In this document: positions 1 to 7,675 of the stretch, piece by piece | How positions within the stretch are numbered: the stretch's first letter is position 1 | Layout of the letters: every line of letters begins with the position of its first letter | Assembly (NCBI GenBank): GCA_964521865.1 | Contig: CAZFTJ010000010.1 | Location: 1-64,000, forward strand | Reading direction: 5' to 3' | DNA: 64,000 nucleotides | Source of the DNA: CAYSRJ01 sp964521865 | GTDB taxonomy: Bacteria > Spirochaetota > B62-G9 > DRHN01 | Position numbers and translations under genes: made by a program | The notes under the pieces: generated by a model | What the model saw: the letters and a program-made list of their open reading frames with translations, nothing else | What the model was told of the DNA's origin: nothing | Databases searched by the model: none

Positions 1-70
1 AAACTGTCATCGATGTTGTGCGAATTTTGTGTAACCGATGTGATGCTAATCGTCAACTAATATAAGACCA

Positions 71-1000
71 ATGATGGATCCCTTTAATTTTGTAGAAAAA
101 TTTCTGGATGAAAAGAAAAACTATGTAATGAAACTTGATAAAAAGGGTAAACCATTAATAAAAGGACTCGATGACCTTACTCCTTTGATAGAACAAGTGC
201 CATATAATCAAATGCCGAATGTTATTAAAATATTCAATCTAAAACCCGCATTAATTGGTTTACTTGTATCAGGATCTTCTGTCATAGGAGATAAATCCAT
301 TAAAAATATAATAGACGAGTTTCTTGCAGATGGATTGGTTAAAAAGTATCTTAAAGGAAATTACACAGTAAAGGGAACTTCGGAAAGATTATTTAAGTTT
401 ATATTAGAACATTATACAAAAGCTTATAAAAAAATATTTAAGCCGTTCATAGAAATTATTGTATCAGGATACTCAAAAAGATATTGGCAACCCGAGGTAT
501 TCAGATTAGTCTTTGGGGATGAAAATAAGATTGAACAGGAGGTTGCTAGGTACGAATATAAAGCAATCTTTGGTGGACAAGATGATGTTATTCAAAGAAT
601 TGTTAATGGACTAGATTACTCTAATTTTGTTAAGATACTGAATAGATCAAAGGAGATTTTAAATAATTACTATATATTGTTGCAAAAATATCTAAAAAAT
701 AATAATATTAATGTTGAGATACCTCACCCCGATAAATTTGTTGAAGATTTAAAATTTTTTGACGAATCATTTTATGTGGATGGAATAGTAACAGATATCT
801 CTAATTTTTCTGAACAGTCATCCATTGATTTTGTTGACTTCTTAGTAGATGTTATGACTAAAGCACAGCAATTCAGTAATAAGCTACCCACTGTTGGAGG
901 TGATACTCATATTGCATTAATAAATAAATCTGAAGGGTTTAAGTGGATATCAAAAGAAGAATACAAATACAAAGGATATGGGATACCTAAAAATGGTTAA
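71..1000 (+). CDS. Hypothetical protein, 309 aa, family not recognised
   Basis: A continuous 309-codon frame with strongly AT-rich codon use, unlike the housekeeping genes further right. The product is rich in Lys, Ile, Phe and Asn and looks soluble. I see no signal peptide, membrane segment, metal motif or nucleotide-binding motif. Start is ATG at 71 or 74; neither has a strong ribosome binding site. A small basic frame overlaps its 3' end. It lies in the presumed mobile segment left of the tRNA fragment at 4499, so it is probably cargo of that element. No function can be assigned. Confidence 0.6.
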   Translation: MMDPFNFVEKFLDEKKNYVMKLDKKGKPLIKGLDDLTPLIEQVPYNQMPNVIKIFNLKPALIGLLVSGSSVIGDKSIKNIIDEFLADGLVKKYLKGNYTVKGTSERLFKFILEHYTKAYKKIFKPFIEIIVSGYSKRYWQPEVFRLVFGDENKIEQEVARYEYKAIFGGQDDVIQRIVNGLDYSNFVKILNRSKEILNNYYILLQKYLKNNNINVEIPHPDKFVEDLKFFDESFYVDGIVTDISNFSEQSSIDFVDFLVDVMTKAQQFSNKLPTVGGDTHIALINKSEGFKWISKEEYKYKGYGIPKNG

Positions 1001-1169
1001 AAATTTATATTTTAATGTTAAAACTAGCAGTAAAATTAAGGAGATAAAATCAACATATAGAAAAGCAACCCAAAGACCCCAACAACAAAACAAGTTATAT
1101 CCAACAATAGAGAAAAAACAAAATGAAAAAGAATTGAAAAAACAATATAGAGATATTGTTCATAAGTAA
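993..1169 (+). CDS. Small basic hypothetical protein
   Basis: A short frame of about 58 residues (start ATG 993; an alternative ATG lies at 978) overlapping the end of the preceding gene by 8 bases, a spacing typical of translational coupling. The product is very rich in Lys, Arg and Gln and strongly basic, with no recognisable domain. The overlap and AT-rich codon use favour a real gene, but its shortness and biased composition leave open a chance frame. Confidence 0.35.
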   Translation: MVKNLYFNVKTSSKIKEIKSTYRKATQRPQQQNKLYPTIEKKQNEKELKKQYRDIVHK

Positions 1170-1411
1170 TCTGTGTAATAGTGAAAAAATTAACCTCAGT
1201 TAATATATTACATATTCACATTTAGACAACGGCTCTTCGATTCTTGCTTTGATATTGAACAAAGGCTGTTGACATAACTCTCCTTTTTAGTTGGTATAGA
1301 TAGCATATTATCATAATTATCCTTATAACCACCCTACTTATAAACGTCACCCTTGAAATATTTTCCGATATTATAAAAAAAGACTTGACTTTATTTGTAG
1401 GAGGTGTAATA

Positions 1412-1594
1412 TTGGATACAAATAATACAAAGAGTAGAAAAGTGACAATGAACCTTAGAGGTATAAGTGAGCAACTAAAAAGGGAGTTCAAGGCCCTTTG
1501 TGCCTATGAAGGAAAAAGCATTACTCAGAAAATTCAAGAACTCATGCAAGAAGCAATAGAAAAACGTCAAAAGGAGGTGTCAAAAAAGCATTGA
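1412..1594 (+). CDS. Ribbon-helix-helix (CopG/Arc-like) small DNA-binding protein
   Basis: About 60 residues. The pattern fits a ribbon-helix-helix repressor: a short beta strand (KVTMNLRGI) followed by two helices (EQLKREFKALCAYEGK and SITQKIQELMQEAIEK). Such proteins bind operator DNA as dimers and often act as antitoxins or as copy-number or element regulators. I chose the TTG start at 1412 because an AGGAGGTG ribosome binding site lies at 1399-1406; the longer frame would start upstream of that site. It lies 120 bases upstream of the recombinase gene, so a role in controlling the integrated element is plausible. No toxin partner is evident downstream. Confidence 0.6.
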   Translation: MDTNNTKSRKVTMNLRGISEQLKREFKALCAYEGKSITQKIQELMQEAIEKRQKEVSKKH

Positions 1595-1623
1595 AAATTT
1601 ACAACGAAGTAGTACATAATGGA

Positions 1624-1681
1624 GATGCCAGGGATAGGGACTTAAGCCTGATAAACGTCTACCGTGGGCGCTTCCCTGGCA
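1624..1681 (+). repeat. Long imperfect hairpin upstream of the recombinase gene
   Basis: Perfect 10-base arms ATGCCAGGGA (1624-1633) and TCCCTGGCAT (1672-1681) enclose 38 bases with further pairing potential, for example AAGC with GCTT. It sits between the ribbon-helix-helix gene and the recombinase ribosome binding site. It could be a recombinase binding site, an operator or a leader RNA. I do not recognise it as a known riboswitch. Confidence 0.5.
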
Positions 1682-1714
1682 TGAATAACACGGAGCACTT
1701 TACGGAGGTGCGCA

Positions 1715-2734
1715 ATGAACGATCTTACTATTCCCACAAATTTTCAAGAAGCTTTTCCAACCACAGTTGAAGGTTTCAAGAAAGCCTGGAAGATTTTCAA
1801 TTCAATCAACAGTTTTGAGGATATCGAGCGCGAGTTTCTGTTAGGGCGAGGTCTGAGTCCGAACACCTACCGTAATTACCTGGGAGCTGTAAAACGGTTC
1901 TATGAGTTTACCGGCCATATGCACCCGCTGCAGGTCAGGCCGGCTGATATTGAGAAGTTTTACGATGCCCGGGTAAAAGAGGTGGACCGGAATACTGCGT
2001 ATCTCGATATCCGGGGTTTGAAGAAGTTTTTCGCTGGGATCCGTGAGGTAATCCCGATTTACACCTCACCATTTGATACAATGAGTGAAACTTTAAACCA
2101 CAAATTGAACCGGACAAAGAAGGGAAACAGGACAAAGAAAGCGCTCTCGCCGGCAGAAATTAAGAGGCTGCTCACCTGGCTATCTGAGGACAGGACGGTC
2201 CAGGGCCTCGAGAATTACTCGATCGTGTACATGCTGGTGACTTCCGGGCTGAGAGCGGACGAGCTCTGTCAATTGCACTGGAAAAACATCGAGTATTTTG
2301 AGGGTGTTTGGAAAGCGTATTTCATCGGCAAGGGAGGGAAGGAAGCCGAGCAGGAGCTCTATGAGCCGGCAATAATGATCTGCACAGAATATTTCAAAGC
2401 ACAGTTTAAGAGGGCGCCGAAGCCGGAGGATGCGTTGTTCTGGACTATGCCGTCATACAAGGGCGACGAGCCCCGGCCGATGCCGTATCCTACCTTGTGG
2501 CACAGGATCAAGAAAATCGGCAAGGCTGCCAAAGAGAAAGGGATCATCAAAAGAGACATAGACTTTTCGCCGCACCTGTTCAGGCGTTCATATGCGACGC
2601 TGCTTTACAGAAAGGGGATGAAGGTCAAGGCCATACAGCTCAAGACGAGGCATGCGAGCATTGACACACTGATAAAACATTATATCGACGATTCGGAGCC
2701 GGCAGGTGGTTATCTTGACCTGGTGTTTGCATAA
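1715..2734 (+). CDS. Tyrosine recombinase / phage-type integrase
   Basis: 339 residues. An N-terminal SAM-like core-binding domain (about residues 30-115, with SPNTYRNYLGAVKRF) precedes a C-terminal catalytic domain. The family residues are visible: Arg in TSGLRADELCQL, the lysine hairpin in FIGKGGKEAEQ, HLFRRSYAT (His and second Arg), His in KTRHASIDTL and the nucleophile Tyr in IKHYID. A good ribosome binding site (GGAGGT) precedes the ATG. It does not show the extra domain typical of integron integrases. Its place among hairpins and left of a tRNA-Met 3' fragment at 4499 suggests it is the integrase of the element occupying this end of the window. Confidence 0.93.
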   Translation: MNDLTIPTNFQEAFPTTVEGFKKAWKIFNSINSFEDIEREFLLGRGLSPNTYRNYLGAVKRFYEFTGHMHPLQVRPADIEKFYDARVKEVDRNTAYLDIRGLKKFFAGIREVIPIYTSPFDTMSETLNHKLNRTKKGNRTKKALSPAEIKRLLTWLSEDRTVQGLENYSIVYMLVTSGLRADELCQLHWKNIEYFEGVWKAYFIGKGGKEAEQELYEPAIMICTEYFKAQFKRAPKPEDALFWTMPSYKGDEPRPMPYPTLWHRIKKIGKAAKEKGIIKRDIDFSPHLFRRSYATLLYRKGMKVKAIQLKTRHASIDTLIKHYIDDSEPAGGYLDLVFA

Positions 2735-2738
2735 TTGA

Positions 2739-2780
2739 GCCTTACATGGTGCTTGCCCGGGTTCGATTCCCGGGTAAGGC
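2739..2780 (+). repeat. tRNA-like acceptor + T-arm hairpin just downstream of the recombinase
   Basis: A perfect 7-bp acceptor-like stem, GCCTTAC (2739-2745) with GTAAGGC (2774-2780), encloses a canonical T-arm: stem CCGGG (2757-2761), loop TTCGATT, stem CCCGG (2769-2773). A discriminator-like A follows. Only 11 bases join the 5' acceptor strand to the T-arm, so the D-arm, anticodon arm and variable loop are absent. It begins 5 bases after the recombinase stop codon. It could be a tRNA remnant, an attachment-site derivative, or a structured 3' end of the recombinase mRNA. Confidence 0.6.
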
Positions 2781-3008
2781 AAAAGGCATGGAGAATGTGA
2801 GGATTTGCCTTCTATGCCGCAGGATATTAGCAGCATTCAAGTTTTGTAGAGCTGCTATAACAATCGTGGCATGGCACGGCGAGGCGAGGCAAGGCAAGGC
2901 AGGGTAAGGTCAAAAGGCTACAAGACCGAATGTGTTTAGCAACCTGCTTAAAAGAAATCCAAGATCATTCTCCATGCCCTATAAAACGTCGCTCTCAGAA
3001 GATTGAAC

Positions 3009-3022
3009 GTGCGACGTCGCAC
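3009..3022. promoter_or_regulatory. 14-bp perfect palindrome, possible operator
   Basis: GTGCGACGTCGCAC is a perfect two-fold symmetric site in non-coding DNA, suitable for a dimeric DNA-binding protein. The protein that might bind it is unknown; the ribbon-helix-helix protein and the recombinase nearby are candidates only. Confidence 0.35.
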
Positions 3023-3133
3023 AAAAGAGAGGCTATGCGAATTGTGGGGCTGAGACACGGTGATGTAATACAAGTGACAAAATCTTAAGTGGGGAGGTGA
3101 GGAGGCAAAGTAACACCATCCGGGTAAACAAAA

Positions 3134-3167
3134 GCCCGGTCCGGAGTACAGAGCTCCGGATCCGGGC
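3134..3167. repeat. Strong GC-rich hairpin
   Basis: Arms at 3134-3146 and 3154-3167 pair over 13 bp with one bulged A, closing a 7-base loop. No T-run follows, so it is not a standard intrinsic terminator for either strand. It lies 115 bases upstream of the hypothetical gene at 3283. Confidence 0.55.
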
Positions 3168-3282
3168 GGGATTGGCTGCAAGGATTAGTTGCAACCACCC
3201 ATGAATTAAAAATATATCATGATCGTGAAAATTGCAACGGTCTTTGCGGTTGATCCCTCAATAAATCTCAGGAGGGATCGCA

Positions 3283-3960
3283 ATGGAAAGGGTTTACTCT
3301 ATCAGAAATTATGAGGTGGATATCGATGACCAATTTTACATGGTCACGAAAGAAACGGCCAAGCTTATTGAAAGGGCCACCTATGAATGTAAAACAGGAT
3401 ATTCGGGCTGGTGCTCCAGCTATGCCGAATGTTTCAGTGTGCATTGCTGGCTTAATGAGTACATCAATGAGAATGTCGAAAAAATTGAAGCCACTCAATA
3501 TGAATCCATTGAGGGTGTCGATTACAAAGATCAGGAGACGATCAAAAAAATCGTCGAATCCTTGAAAACCGCAAAACGATTAAGAATCGAAAAGCTTCGC
3601 ATTCGAAAGCAGCGTGACGGTATTACCTATGAGGATATCCGGATTGAACAGGGGGTCAAAGCAGAACAGATACTCGAGAATAAACTTCTTTCGGACATTT
3701 TCAGAGATTATTTGAAAGATGACGGTCTTCGATCGGAGGTTGTTAAAAGGGTTCAGGAGATCCTTGACCTGATCTCCGAACATTTACAGTTTAGACAAGG
3801 GGAAAGAGAAAAGCTTGATGAAAAGAGGAAGGAGCATAAAAAAGAGTGTCAGCAAAAGATAAATCAGTCATACCAGGAATATCTTGAAAGGTGCAGAAAC
3901 TACTCAAGTCAGGATAACCCTTCCGTGCTGCAGGAAGAGCGGCGGGGTGAATCAAAATAA
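3283..3960 (+). CDS. Hypothetical protein with C-terminal coiled coil, 225 aa
   Basis: A clear gene: ATG preceded by an AGGAGGG ribosome binding site. The N-terminal 60 residues are Cys- and Trp-containing (YECKTGYSGWCSSYAECFSVHCW). The middle and C-terminal parts are highly charged and predicted helical, with a coiled-coil-like stretch around residues 165-205 rich in Lys, Glu and Arg. No signal peptide or membrane segment is seen. A hairpin resembling a terminator follows. The family is not recognised. It lies in the accessory segment, between the recombinase and the tRNA fragment. Confidence 0.7.
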   Translation: MERVYSIRNYEVDIDDQFYMVTKETAKLIERATYECKTGYSGWCSSYAECFSVHCWLNEYINENVEKIEATQYESIEGVDYKDQETIKKIVESLKTAKRLRIEKLRIRKQRDGITYEDIRIEQGVKAEQILENKLLSDIFRDYLKDDGLRSEVVKRVQEILDLISEHLQFRQGEREKLDEKRKEHKKECQQKINQSYQEYLERCRNYSSQDNPSVLQEERRGESK

Positions 3961-3989
3961 TCTGTCTTTTGTAACCCGAGAAGAAACAG

Positions 3990-4013
3990 GCCCCTCTTTA
4001 CAGAGGGGCTTTA
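3990..4013 (+). terminator. Probable intrinsic terminator
   Basis: GCCCCTC (3990-3996) pairs with GAGGGGC (4003-4009) around a short TTTACA loop, followed by only three Ts. It lies 30 bases after the stop of the 225-aa hypothetical gene. The short T-run makes it weak. Confidence 0.55.
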
Positions 4014-4037
4014 AAATATTATTTTGGAGCTGCAAGT

Positions 4038-4265
4038 ATGGATTTTTCAGATGATTTCGAAAACGAAGAGCGGTTTCGAAGCTTTGATCTTAACAGGGAT
4101 TGGACGAAAAAGGTAGTTGATTACAATGAGTTGCGTGCATTATTTGTGTGGAGCAGGCGATATTTCAAGATCGACATGCTGAGCATCGATAAACAGGTTG
4201 ATTACCGCAGGTTTTTTATGATGATGGCGAAAATAAAACTACTGGATTCTGACGATGTGTTTTAA
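4038..4265 (+). CDS. Hypothetical protein, 75 aa
   Basis: A short acidic-to-neutral protein rich in Asp, Phe and Arg (for example VWSRRYFKIDML), with GGAGCT 9 bases upstream of the ATG. No recognisable domain, signal peptide or cysteine motif. It follows the terminator-like hairpin at 3990 and is the last gene before the tRNA-Met fragment at 4499, so it is probably cargo of the integrated element. Confidence 0.5.
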   Translation: MDFSDDFENEERFRSFDLNRDWTKKVVDYNELRALFVWSRRYFKIDMLSIDKQVDYRRFFMMMAKIKLLDSDDVF

Positions 4266-4498
4266 TACAACGGACCATTTATTAAATCATCGGATTTACT
4301 TCCTTCCAGCCTTTTTTTAACACAAAAATACCTTATAAAATTGATATGATTCTGTCAGCAAAAATGTAAGCAATTTCAACTATAACTCCACAGACAAATG
4401 ACTACATTTTAAAAATAAAATCTTGACTAAATTCTATATATTCTTTTAAATATACGAATACAGGGTACAAAAAGAGACAAGAGGGAAAAGGTCTTCCA
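4266..4498. other. AT-rich non-coding stretch left of the tRNA fragment
   Basis: No gene seen. The sequence is AT-rich and does not contain the 5' half of the tRNA-Met whose 3' half begins at 4499. A promoter-like TTGACT is followed 18 bases later by TAAATA, but this is weak evidence. The end of tRNA similarity inside the anticodon stem marks the likely element/chromosome junction. Confidence 0.4.
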
Positions 4499-4543
4499 TG
4501 ACTCATAATCAGCGGGTCGTAGGTTCGAATCCTACTGGGCCCA
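4499..4543 (+). tRNA. Partial tRNA-Met (CAT), 3' half only; putative att-site scar
   Basis: The 3' side of a tRNA with CAT anticodon (4504-4506), 3' anticodon strand, variable loop, T-arm (GTAGG, loop TTCGAAT, CCTAC) and acceptor 3' strand TGGGCCC plus discriminator A. The 5' half is missing: no GGGCCC-type acceptor strand or D-arm lies upstream, and the 5' anticodon strand matches for only about three pairs. This is what remains at the far end of an element that integrated into a tRNA gene, or a deletion remnant. The fragment itself cannot function as a tRNA. Confidence 0.75.
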
Positions 4544-4552
4544 GAATCAACA

Positions 4553-4585
4553 AAGAGGCGCCCCTATTGGCAAGGCGCCTCTTTT
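4553..4585 (+). terminator. Intrinsic terminator after the tRNA-Met fragment
   Basis: AAGAGGCGCC (4553-4562) pairs with GGCGCCTCTT (4574-4583), followed by further Ts. Because AAAAG also follows, it could work in both directions and end the minus-strand gene whose stop is at 4614. Confidence 0.8.
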
Positions 4586-4613
4586 AAAAGATGTGTTAAC
4601 TGTTCCCTGCGGA

Positions 4614-5369
4614 TTACATGGGTGAGAAATTGGCCGGGTCTATTACAAACCACACATTTCCAACTCCTTCGCCCGTCACCTGTCCCCGTTTCCGGTCATT
4701 GATCCAGTAATATAACGGGTATCCTTTATAGGTGACTTGCTGTGTACCATCGACTCTGCTGATCGTAGAGAAATCCGCTGGATTAAGCGCAGAGGGGACT
4801 ACCACTTTGTCTGAAGTAAACGCAGGCCATTTTTTGATGCATTGTCCTGTGCAGGCACTTTGTCCCGGTGAATCCTTTGTGAAGTAGTACAAAGCATTGC
4901 CGTTACCATCGACGAGGTAATTTCCCAGGTCATTGTTTGTGCCAATCATAATGGTGTATGCCGGTACCTCCAGAATGTACCACACATTTCCGACACCTTC
5001 ACCCGTCATATCTCCCGGCTTTTTATCCTTGAACCAGTAGTAAAGCGGCCATCCTTTATACGTGGTTTGTTTGGTGCCGTCGTTGCGGGTTATAGTTCCG
5101 AAATCAGCTCCTTCGATCCCGGATGGAACCGAGATGGAAGGTGCATAGAAAATCGGCCATGCATTTGCACAATTCCCGTAACAGGTGCTCTGTCCGTCGG
5201 TGTCTTTGGTATAATAGTAAAGGGTCATCCCCATGCTGTCGGTCAGGTACTTAATTCCGTTCGCTGCGGTGCTGACCCGAATCGATGTCCTGTCCTCCGC
5301 CCAGGCAAAGCTCGTGAGAGCAATTGTAAAGAACACAGCACATATAAAACATAAGGTAATTCGTCTCAT
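4614..5369 (-). CDS. Exported protein with PF03640-type secreted repeats
   Basis: 251 residues. A clear signal peptide (MRRITLCFICAVFFTIALTSFAWA) precedes about four copies of the repeat known as secreted repeat of unknown function (Lipoprotein_15). Diagnostic pieces recur: G-LYYYTKDTDGQSTCYGNC-AWP, DGTKQTTYKGWPLYYW, GDMTGEGVGNVWY. Each long repeat has a Cys pair around the GQS-C-GxC motif. The protein is probably periplasmic or surface-exposed. The molecular function of the family is unknown. The gene stands alone. Confidence 0.88.
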   Translation of the reverse strand: MRRITLCFICAVFFTIALTSFAWAEDRTSIRVSTAANGIKYLTDSMGMTLYYYTKDTDGQSTCYGNCANAWPIFYAPSISVPSGIEGADFGTITRNDGTKQTTYKGWPLYYWFKDKKPGDMTGEGVGNVWYILEVPAYTIMIGTNNDLGNYLVDGNGNALYYFTKDSPGQSACTGQCIKKWPAFTSDKVVVPSALNPADFSTISRVDGTQQVTYKGYPLYYWINDRKRGQVTGEGVGNVWFVIDPANFSPM

Positions 5370-5914
5370 AGAACTACCCTCCTCAATATGTTAAATTTAT
5401 TAATACAAATTTATTTGTGGCTGACACTCCGGACAATACAAAATAGTTAAGCATAACCTTCGCAGGATTCTGCATTAGAAAAAGGATACCTGCTCATAAC
5501 AGCAGCGATCTACGGTATGTCGACGTACGGTTTAAGGTTCAATATAAAGGTGAAAGGAAGGTGTAAGGACATCTGGCATGAGAACCGGCGGCCAGCAGGA
5601 GAAAGCCATGCGTGAACGCAGGTGGGATGTTTGTGTTTACGGTATACACGTCGGCAAAGGTTTACATGCTTTAAGGGTGCTGAGAAAAAATCAAAATAGC
5701 ACAAACATTATTCCTCTTGATTTTCGGGGGCTTCGCGGGTACTATATCGCAGACACGGAAAAACGTTATTCCTGCATTTCGCAACTCCGGTGGGTCGAGC
5801 TCAGTTCCACGTATACCACCCGTCGGCAGGCCGGGAGAAGCACCGCTTGATGGCGGTATGAAGACGAAATGCCGGTACTGAACGGATGATATTGAGCAGG
5901 GAGGGATTTGTATC
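5370..5914. other. 545-base intergenic region
   Basis: Only short, unconvincing open frames without ribosome binding sites or family signatures are seen on either strand. No tRNA or clear terminator was recognised. The right end carries the GGGAGGG ribosome binding site for the phosphoribosyltransferase gene. Confidence 0.4.
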
Positions 5915-6439
5915 ATGGGCGGGAAATATTACCTGACGTACAATCATGTGCACAGAACAATTAAAAAACTTGCCGGGCATATTGTTGATTCGGGATTTGA
6001 TCCCGATGTGATCGTAGCGATAGGCACCGGCGGATTCATCCCCGCTCGAATCATCAGGACTTTTATCGACCGGCCGATTCTCACAGTCGGGCTCTCCTAC
6101 TACAATCGAGAGAACAAACCGAATAAAATTCCGAGGAAAATACAGTGGATCGACGAAGTTGAAAAAAAACTGCCGGGGAAAAAGGTGCTTCTTGTGGACG
6201 AAGTGGATGATACACGGGTAACACTCGAGTACTGTCTAAGGGAGCTTCTCCGCCATGAGCCGTCTGAAATGGCGGTTGCGGTGCTCCACAACAAACGAAA
6301 GCAAAAACGGGGATGTATTCCTGAAAAAATTTCCCTCTACTTCGTAGGGGAAGAGCTGGATGACAACTGGATCTGTTACCCATGGGATGCAGTTAATATC
6401 GATGAACAGGAGAAGAAGGCAAAGAGAAAATATCGATAG
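5915..6439 (+). CDS. Purine-type phosphoribosyltransferase
   Basis: 174 residues. The PRPP-binding loop is clear (VLLVDEVDDTRVTLEYCL, about residues 88-105: two acidic residues followed by a Thr-rich loop). An N-terminal GTGGFIPARIIR segment and a C-terminal IxYPWD-like end (WICYPWDAV) match the xanthine/hypoxanthine-guanine phosphoribosyltransferase group. These enzymes transfer PRPP ribose-phosphate to a purine base for salvage. It has a GGGAGGG ribosome binding site and is followed directly by an ABC ATPase gene, probably in one operon. The exact base specificity is not deducible. Confidence 0.85.
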   Translation: MGGKYYLTYNHVHRTIKKLAGHIVDSGFDPDVIVAIGTGGFIPARIIRTFIDRPILTVGLSYYNRENKPNKIPRKIQWIDEVEKKLPGKKVLLVDEVDDTRVTLEYCLRELLRHEPSEMAVAVLHNKRKQKRGCIPEKISLYFVGEELDDNWICYPWDAVNIDEQEKKAKRKYR

Positions 6440-6469
6440 TTGCCTCTTTTAAGAACGAAGTGGGAAGAT

Positions 6470-7276
6470 GTGGAAAAAAATATTGTAATTGAGCTTGACA
6501 AGGTCACCTTTTTGCGTGGGGCCAAATCGATATTGAAATCGATCAATTGGACAACCAGGCAGGGTGAACACTGGTTTATCATGGGAAACAACGGCAGCGG
6601 CAAAACAACCCTCATGGAGCTTCTCATGGGGTATCTATGGCCGCAGAAAGGCTCTGTATCGGTACTGGGCAAGAGATACGGAAAGGTTTATCTTCAGGAT
6701 CTGCGGCGGGAGATAGGGTACGTATCGCCCTGGATTTTCAAGCGGATGAGCGATTTTATACCGGTTGAGGATATTGTCGCTTCAGGGACAGATGCTTCCG
6801 TCGGCTACTACGGACCGATCCCACCCTCTTTGAAGAAAAAAATCAATCAAAAGCTCCAATTCTTTGGATGTGCAGATTTGCTGAAGCGGAAATTCGGCAC
6901 CCTTTCTTCGGGGCAGCAGTTTAAAGTAATCATGTCCCGTTCGCTCATCAACAATCCGTCCATTCTCATTTTTGACGAGCCGTTTTCACTGCTCGATATC
7001 GGTTCTCGCCTGAATATGTACCGGTATATCGACCTGCTCGGCAGACAGAGAGGCGGCCCGCAGCTCATCATGGTAACCCATCATCTCGATGACATTACAG
7101 CCACCTTCACTCACGGTCTCTTAATACGGGAAGGCCGTATATACCGGCAGGGAACAAAAATTGAAATCCTCGATGCCGGAGTTCTGGCAGGAGCGTTCGG
7201 CATTCCGGACGATGTATTGTCGATCACGACAGCGAGAAAGCTGAAAAAATATATAAATGAAAGGCCCCTTCGATGA
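6470..7276 (+). CDS. ABC transporter-type ATP-binding protein (single domain)
   Basis: 268 residues with a complete ATPase cassette: Walker A GNNGSGKTT, a degenerate signature LSSGQQFK, Walker B ILIFDEPFSLLD and the H-loop THH. No membrane partner gene is adjacent; it resembles soluble YlmA/ModF-like ABC proteins. I chose the GTG at 6470, which follows a purine-rich GAAGTGGGAAG stretch. A TTG at 6440, abutting the upstream stop codon, is the alternative and would add 10 residues. It is co-transcribed with the phosphoribosyltransferase and ends at a strong terminator. Confidence 0.85.
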   Translation: MEKNIVIELDKVTFLRGAKSILKSINWTTRQGEHWFIMGNNGSGKTTLMELLMGYLWPQKGSVSVLGKRYGKVYLQDLRREIGYVSPWIFKRMSDFIPVEDIVASGTDASVGYYGPIPPSLKKKINQKLQFFGCADLLKRKFGTLSSGQQFKVIMSRSLINNPSILIFDEPFSLLDIGSRLNMYRYIDLLGRQRGGPQLIMVTHHLDDITATFTHGLLIREGRIYRQGTKIEILDAGVLAGAFGIPDDVLSITTARKLKKYINERPLR

Positions 7277-7311
7277 TAAAATCCCCCGGCTTGATTGCCG
7301 GGGGATTTTTT
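7277..7311 (+). terminator. Strong intrinsic terminator
   Basis: AAATCCCCCGGC pairs with GCCGGGGGATTT around a TTGATT loop and is followed by a T-run. It ends the phosphoribosyltransferase-ABC operon directly after the stop codon. Confidence 0.92.
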
Positions 7312-7675
7312 GAATACCGTGTACAGCGAATCACATGAGGAAAAACAGGCGACGCAGTACCGCCCATATCTATACGTTTACCCTGCATCCGTCTTTTTAT
7401 GCAAAATAGCACGACCCTTCATCCCAGGATGCATAGTATGTCTCTTTGGACGTGCGAAACAACGATGGAGGAGGCGTGCTTATCTGCAGACGTATCTGTG
7501 TTGCAGCTGAAGAATCCGCCGTGCGTATCTTACTTCGGGTTCGGCTGAAAAGTGGTCAGGCTCTCTAGTGTCGGAGGAGCCCCTTTCAGCCTGTTGCACG
7601 TCGGCTGAAAATCGGTCGTCCAAGGTTCAGTACTTCAGCGAAGCTTCCACCACCGTAGAATCTCAATACCACCGG
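7312..7675. other. 364-base intergenic region
   Basis: No supported gene. A short direct repeat, CGGCTGAAAA followed by TGGTC or TCGGTC, occurs near 7542 and 7602, but I see no other structure. Confidence 0.35.

Larger units (their letters stand above)
2735..3282. other. Hairpin- and repeat-rich non-coding region
   Basis: No convincing gene is seen in these 548 bases. The region holds the tRNA-like hairpin (2739-2780), a 13-bp perfect inverted repeat (2785-2797 and 2966-2978), an AGCAGC/GCTGCT hairpin (2829-2856), a run of degenerate GGCRA pentamers (about 2872-2905), a 14-bp perfect palindrome (3009-3022) and a strong hairpin at 3134-3167. This density of symmetry is unlike the rest of the window and suits recombination or operator sites of a mobile element. 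Confidence 0.55.

Noticed and set aside
1269..1300. TTGACA followed by TATAGA upstream of the ribbon-helix-helix gene
   Set aside because: The spacer is 20 bases, too long for a normal sigma70 promoter, so it is not listed as a feature.
1222..1491. 89-codon minus-strand frame over the ribbon-helix-helix gene
   Set aside because: It is antisense to a gene with a good ribosome binding site and recognisable fold, and has no start signal of its own.
1624..1681. Hairpin upstream of the recombinase considered as a purine-type or guanidine riboswitch
   Set aside because: The GTCTACC stretch resembles part of a purine aptamer, but the required three-way junction and closing elements are absent.
2739..2780. 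Structure after the recombinase considered as a complete tRNA or tmRNA end
   Set aside because: There is no anticodon arm or D-arm, and no tmRNA body upstream, because the recombinase coding sequence ends 5 bases before.
2872..2920. GGCRA pentamer run considered as a CRISPR or VNTR
   Set aside because: Units are only five bases and degenerate, with no spacers; there are no cas genes. Kept only as a repeat-rich region.
5578..5850. 90-codon open frame in the gap before the phosphoribosyltransferase
   Set aside because: No ribosome binding site, irregular composition and no family signature; an overlapping antisense frame of similar length suggests chance.
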